A stretch of 61,846 nucleotides of DNA from Frigoribacterium sp. MEB024 (GTDB lineage Bacteria; Actinomycetota; Actinomycetes; Actinomycetales; Microbacteriaceae). The stretch spans positions 1 to 61,846 of the forward strand of contig NZ_JXQZ01000041.1 of the NCBI RefSeq assembly GCF_000878135.1, written 5' to 3'. The translations under genes and the position numbers were made by a program. Shown in pieces: positions 61,409 through 61,846 of this stretch (position 1 is the stretch's first letter; each line of letters begins with the position of its first letter). The notes below the pieces were generated by a model, which did no database searches, had not been told where the DNA came from, and worked only from the letters and a program-made list of their open reading frames with translations.

Positions 61409-61846
61409 ATGGCACACCTGCACCGGGCCGGCATGAGCCCCTCCAAGATCGACCTGCTCGACGCCTGGGTGCCCACCCAGCCGTGGTTCGAGGGCCCGCC
61501 CCGGTCCGAGGGCGCCGACGACGAGGGCCTGCGCAGCGTCGCCGCTTTCCGCTTCGACGACCCGGCGGGCGAGGTCGGCGTCGAGACGATCATCGTCGCG
61601 ACGGCCGACGGCGTGCAGCTGCAGGTGCCCCTCACGTACCGCGACGCTCCCCTGCCCGGCGCGGACGCGCACCTCGTCGGGACGACCGAGCACTCGGTGC
61701 TCGGCACGCGGTGGGTCTACGACGGCACGGCCGACCCGGTCTGGGCCGCGGCCCTCGCGACGGCCGTGCTGACCGGCGGCACGCAGGCCGAGGCCTGGTT
61801 CGAGGTCGACGGCGAGCGGCAGGTCCGCGAGCCGAACTCGACCGTC
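61409..61846 (+). CDS. Maltokinase N-terminal cap-like protein, 3' end outside window
   Basis: 146 codons from ATG 61409 are open to the window edge. The start MAHLHRAGMSPSKIDLLDAW then VPTQPWFEG and the beta-strand pattern VETIIVATADGVQLQVPLTYRDAPL match the maltokinase cap domain, which also occurs as a stand-alone protein. Whether the kinase domain follows cannot be seen. Confidence 0.75.
   Translation, partial: MAHLHRAGMSPSKIDLLDAWVPTQPWFEGPPRSEGADDEGLRSVAAFRFDDPAGEVGVETIIVATADGVQLQVPLTYRDAPLPGADAHLVGTTEHSVLGTRWVYDGTADPVWAAALATAVLTGGTQAEAWFEVDGERQVREPNSTV

Overview
The window is high-GC, actinobacterial DNA. It combines Actinobacteria-type families (DUF4307, DUF6504, a Septum_form-type protein, a maltokinase-cap protein) with SipW-type signal peptidases and their alternate-signal-peptide substrates. 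It has a consensus actinobacterial LexA box and many GTG or TTG starts. Together these suggest a Microbacteriaceae-like member of Micrococcales; this is inference, since no rRNA or other taxonomic marker is present.

Left part (1-26 kb, mostly core-like). A glutathione peroxidase is followed by a signal peptidase fused to a LamG domain, with its likely TasA-like substrate, and by a MarR regulator. A tightly packed minus-strand operon then encodes a Ser/Thr kinase with a GAF domain, a D12-class adenine methylase and a DpnII-like nuclease. Next come an F420-reductase-like oxidoreductase, DUF4307, two coupled micro-ORFs, a divergent SGNH protein, a Septum_form protein and an SOS-box-controlled DUF6504 gene. 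The kdp potassium ATPase operon follows, with kdpF and a further 27-residue membrane peptide. After it lie a MerR-controlled Acr3-like exporter and several regulator/enzyme pairs (TetR/NAD(P)-binding, AraC/monooxygenase).

Accessory part (26.4-54.5 kb). Small self-contained units, either one small gene or a regulator with its divergent target, are separated by an 18-nt intergenic sequence of consensus CGATCnnCTATCGGGCAC. I find 20 copies (15 good plus-strand copies, one inverted copy and four weak ones), 19 of them in the same orientation whichever way the genes point. None was seen in 1-26 kb or 55-62 kb. Units include a GH25 lysozyme, SDR, cyclase and amidohydrolase modules, small membrane and lipoproteins, a DUF2625 gene, an NmrA/HxlR pair, a TetR-GAP-truncated MFS set, a TetR/SDR pair and an accessory LepB. 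One large block (33.6-44.8 kb) has no copies and carries an alpha-galactoside system: a LacI regulator, GH36 alpha-galactosidase, and an ABC binding protein with two permeases.

Right part (54.5-62 kb). A CPBP-family membrane protein is followed by a serine resolvase beside a truncated membrane-anchor remnant. A four-gene SipW operon (secreted substrates, a FnIII-ricin lectin and a signal peptidase) comes next, then a zinc alcohol dehydrogenase and the start of a maltokinase-cap protein cut by the window edge. The window therefore holds three type I signal peptidases of two kinds and 14 transcription regulators, many with visible palindromic operators.
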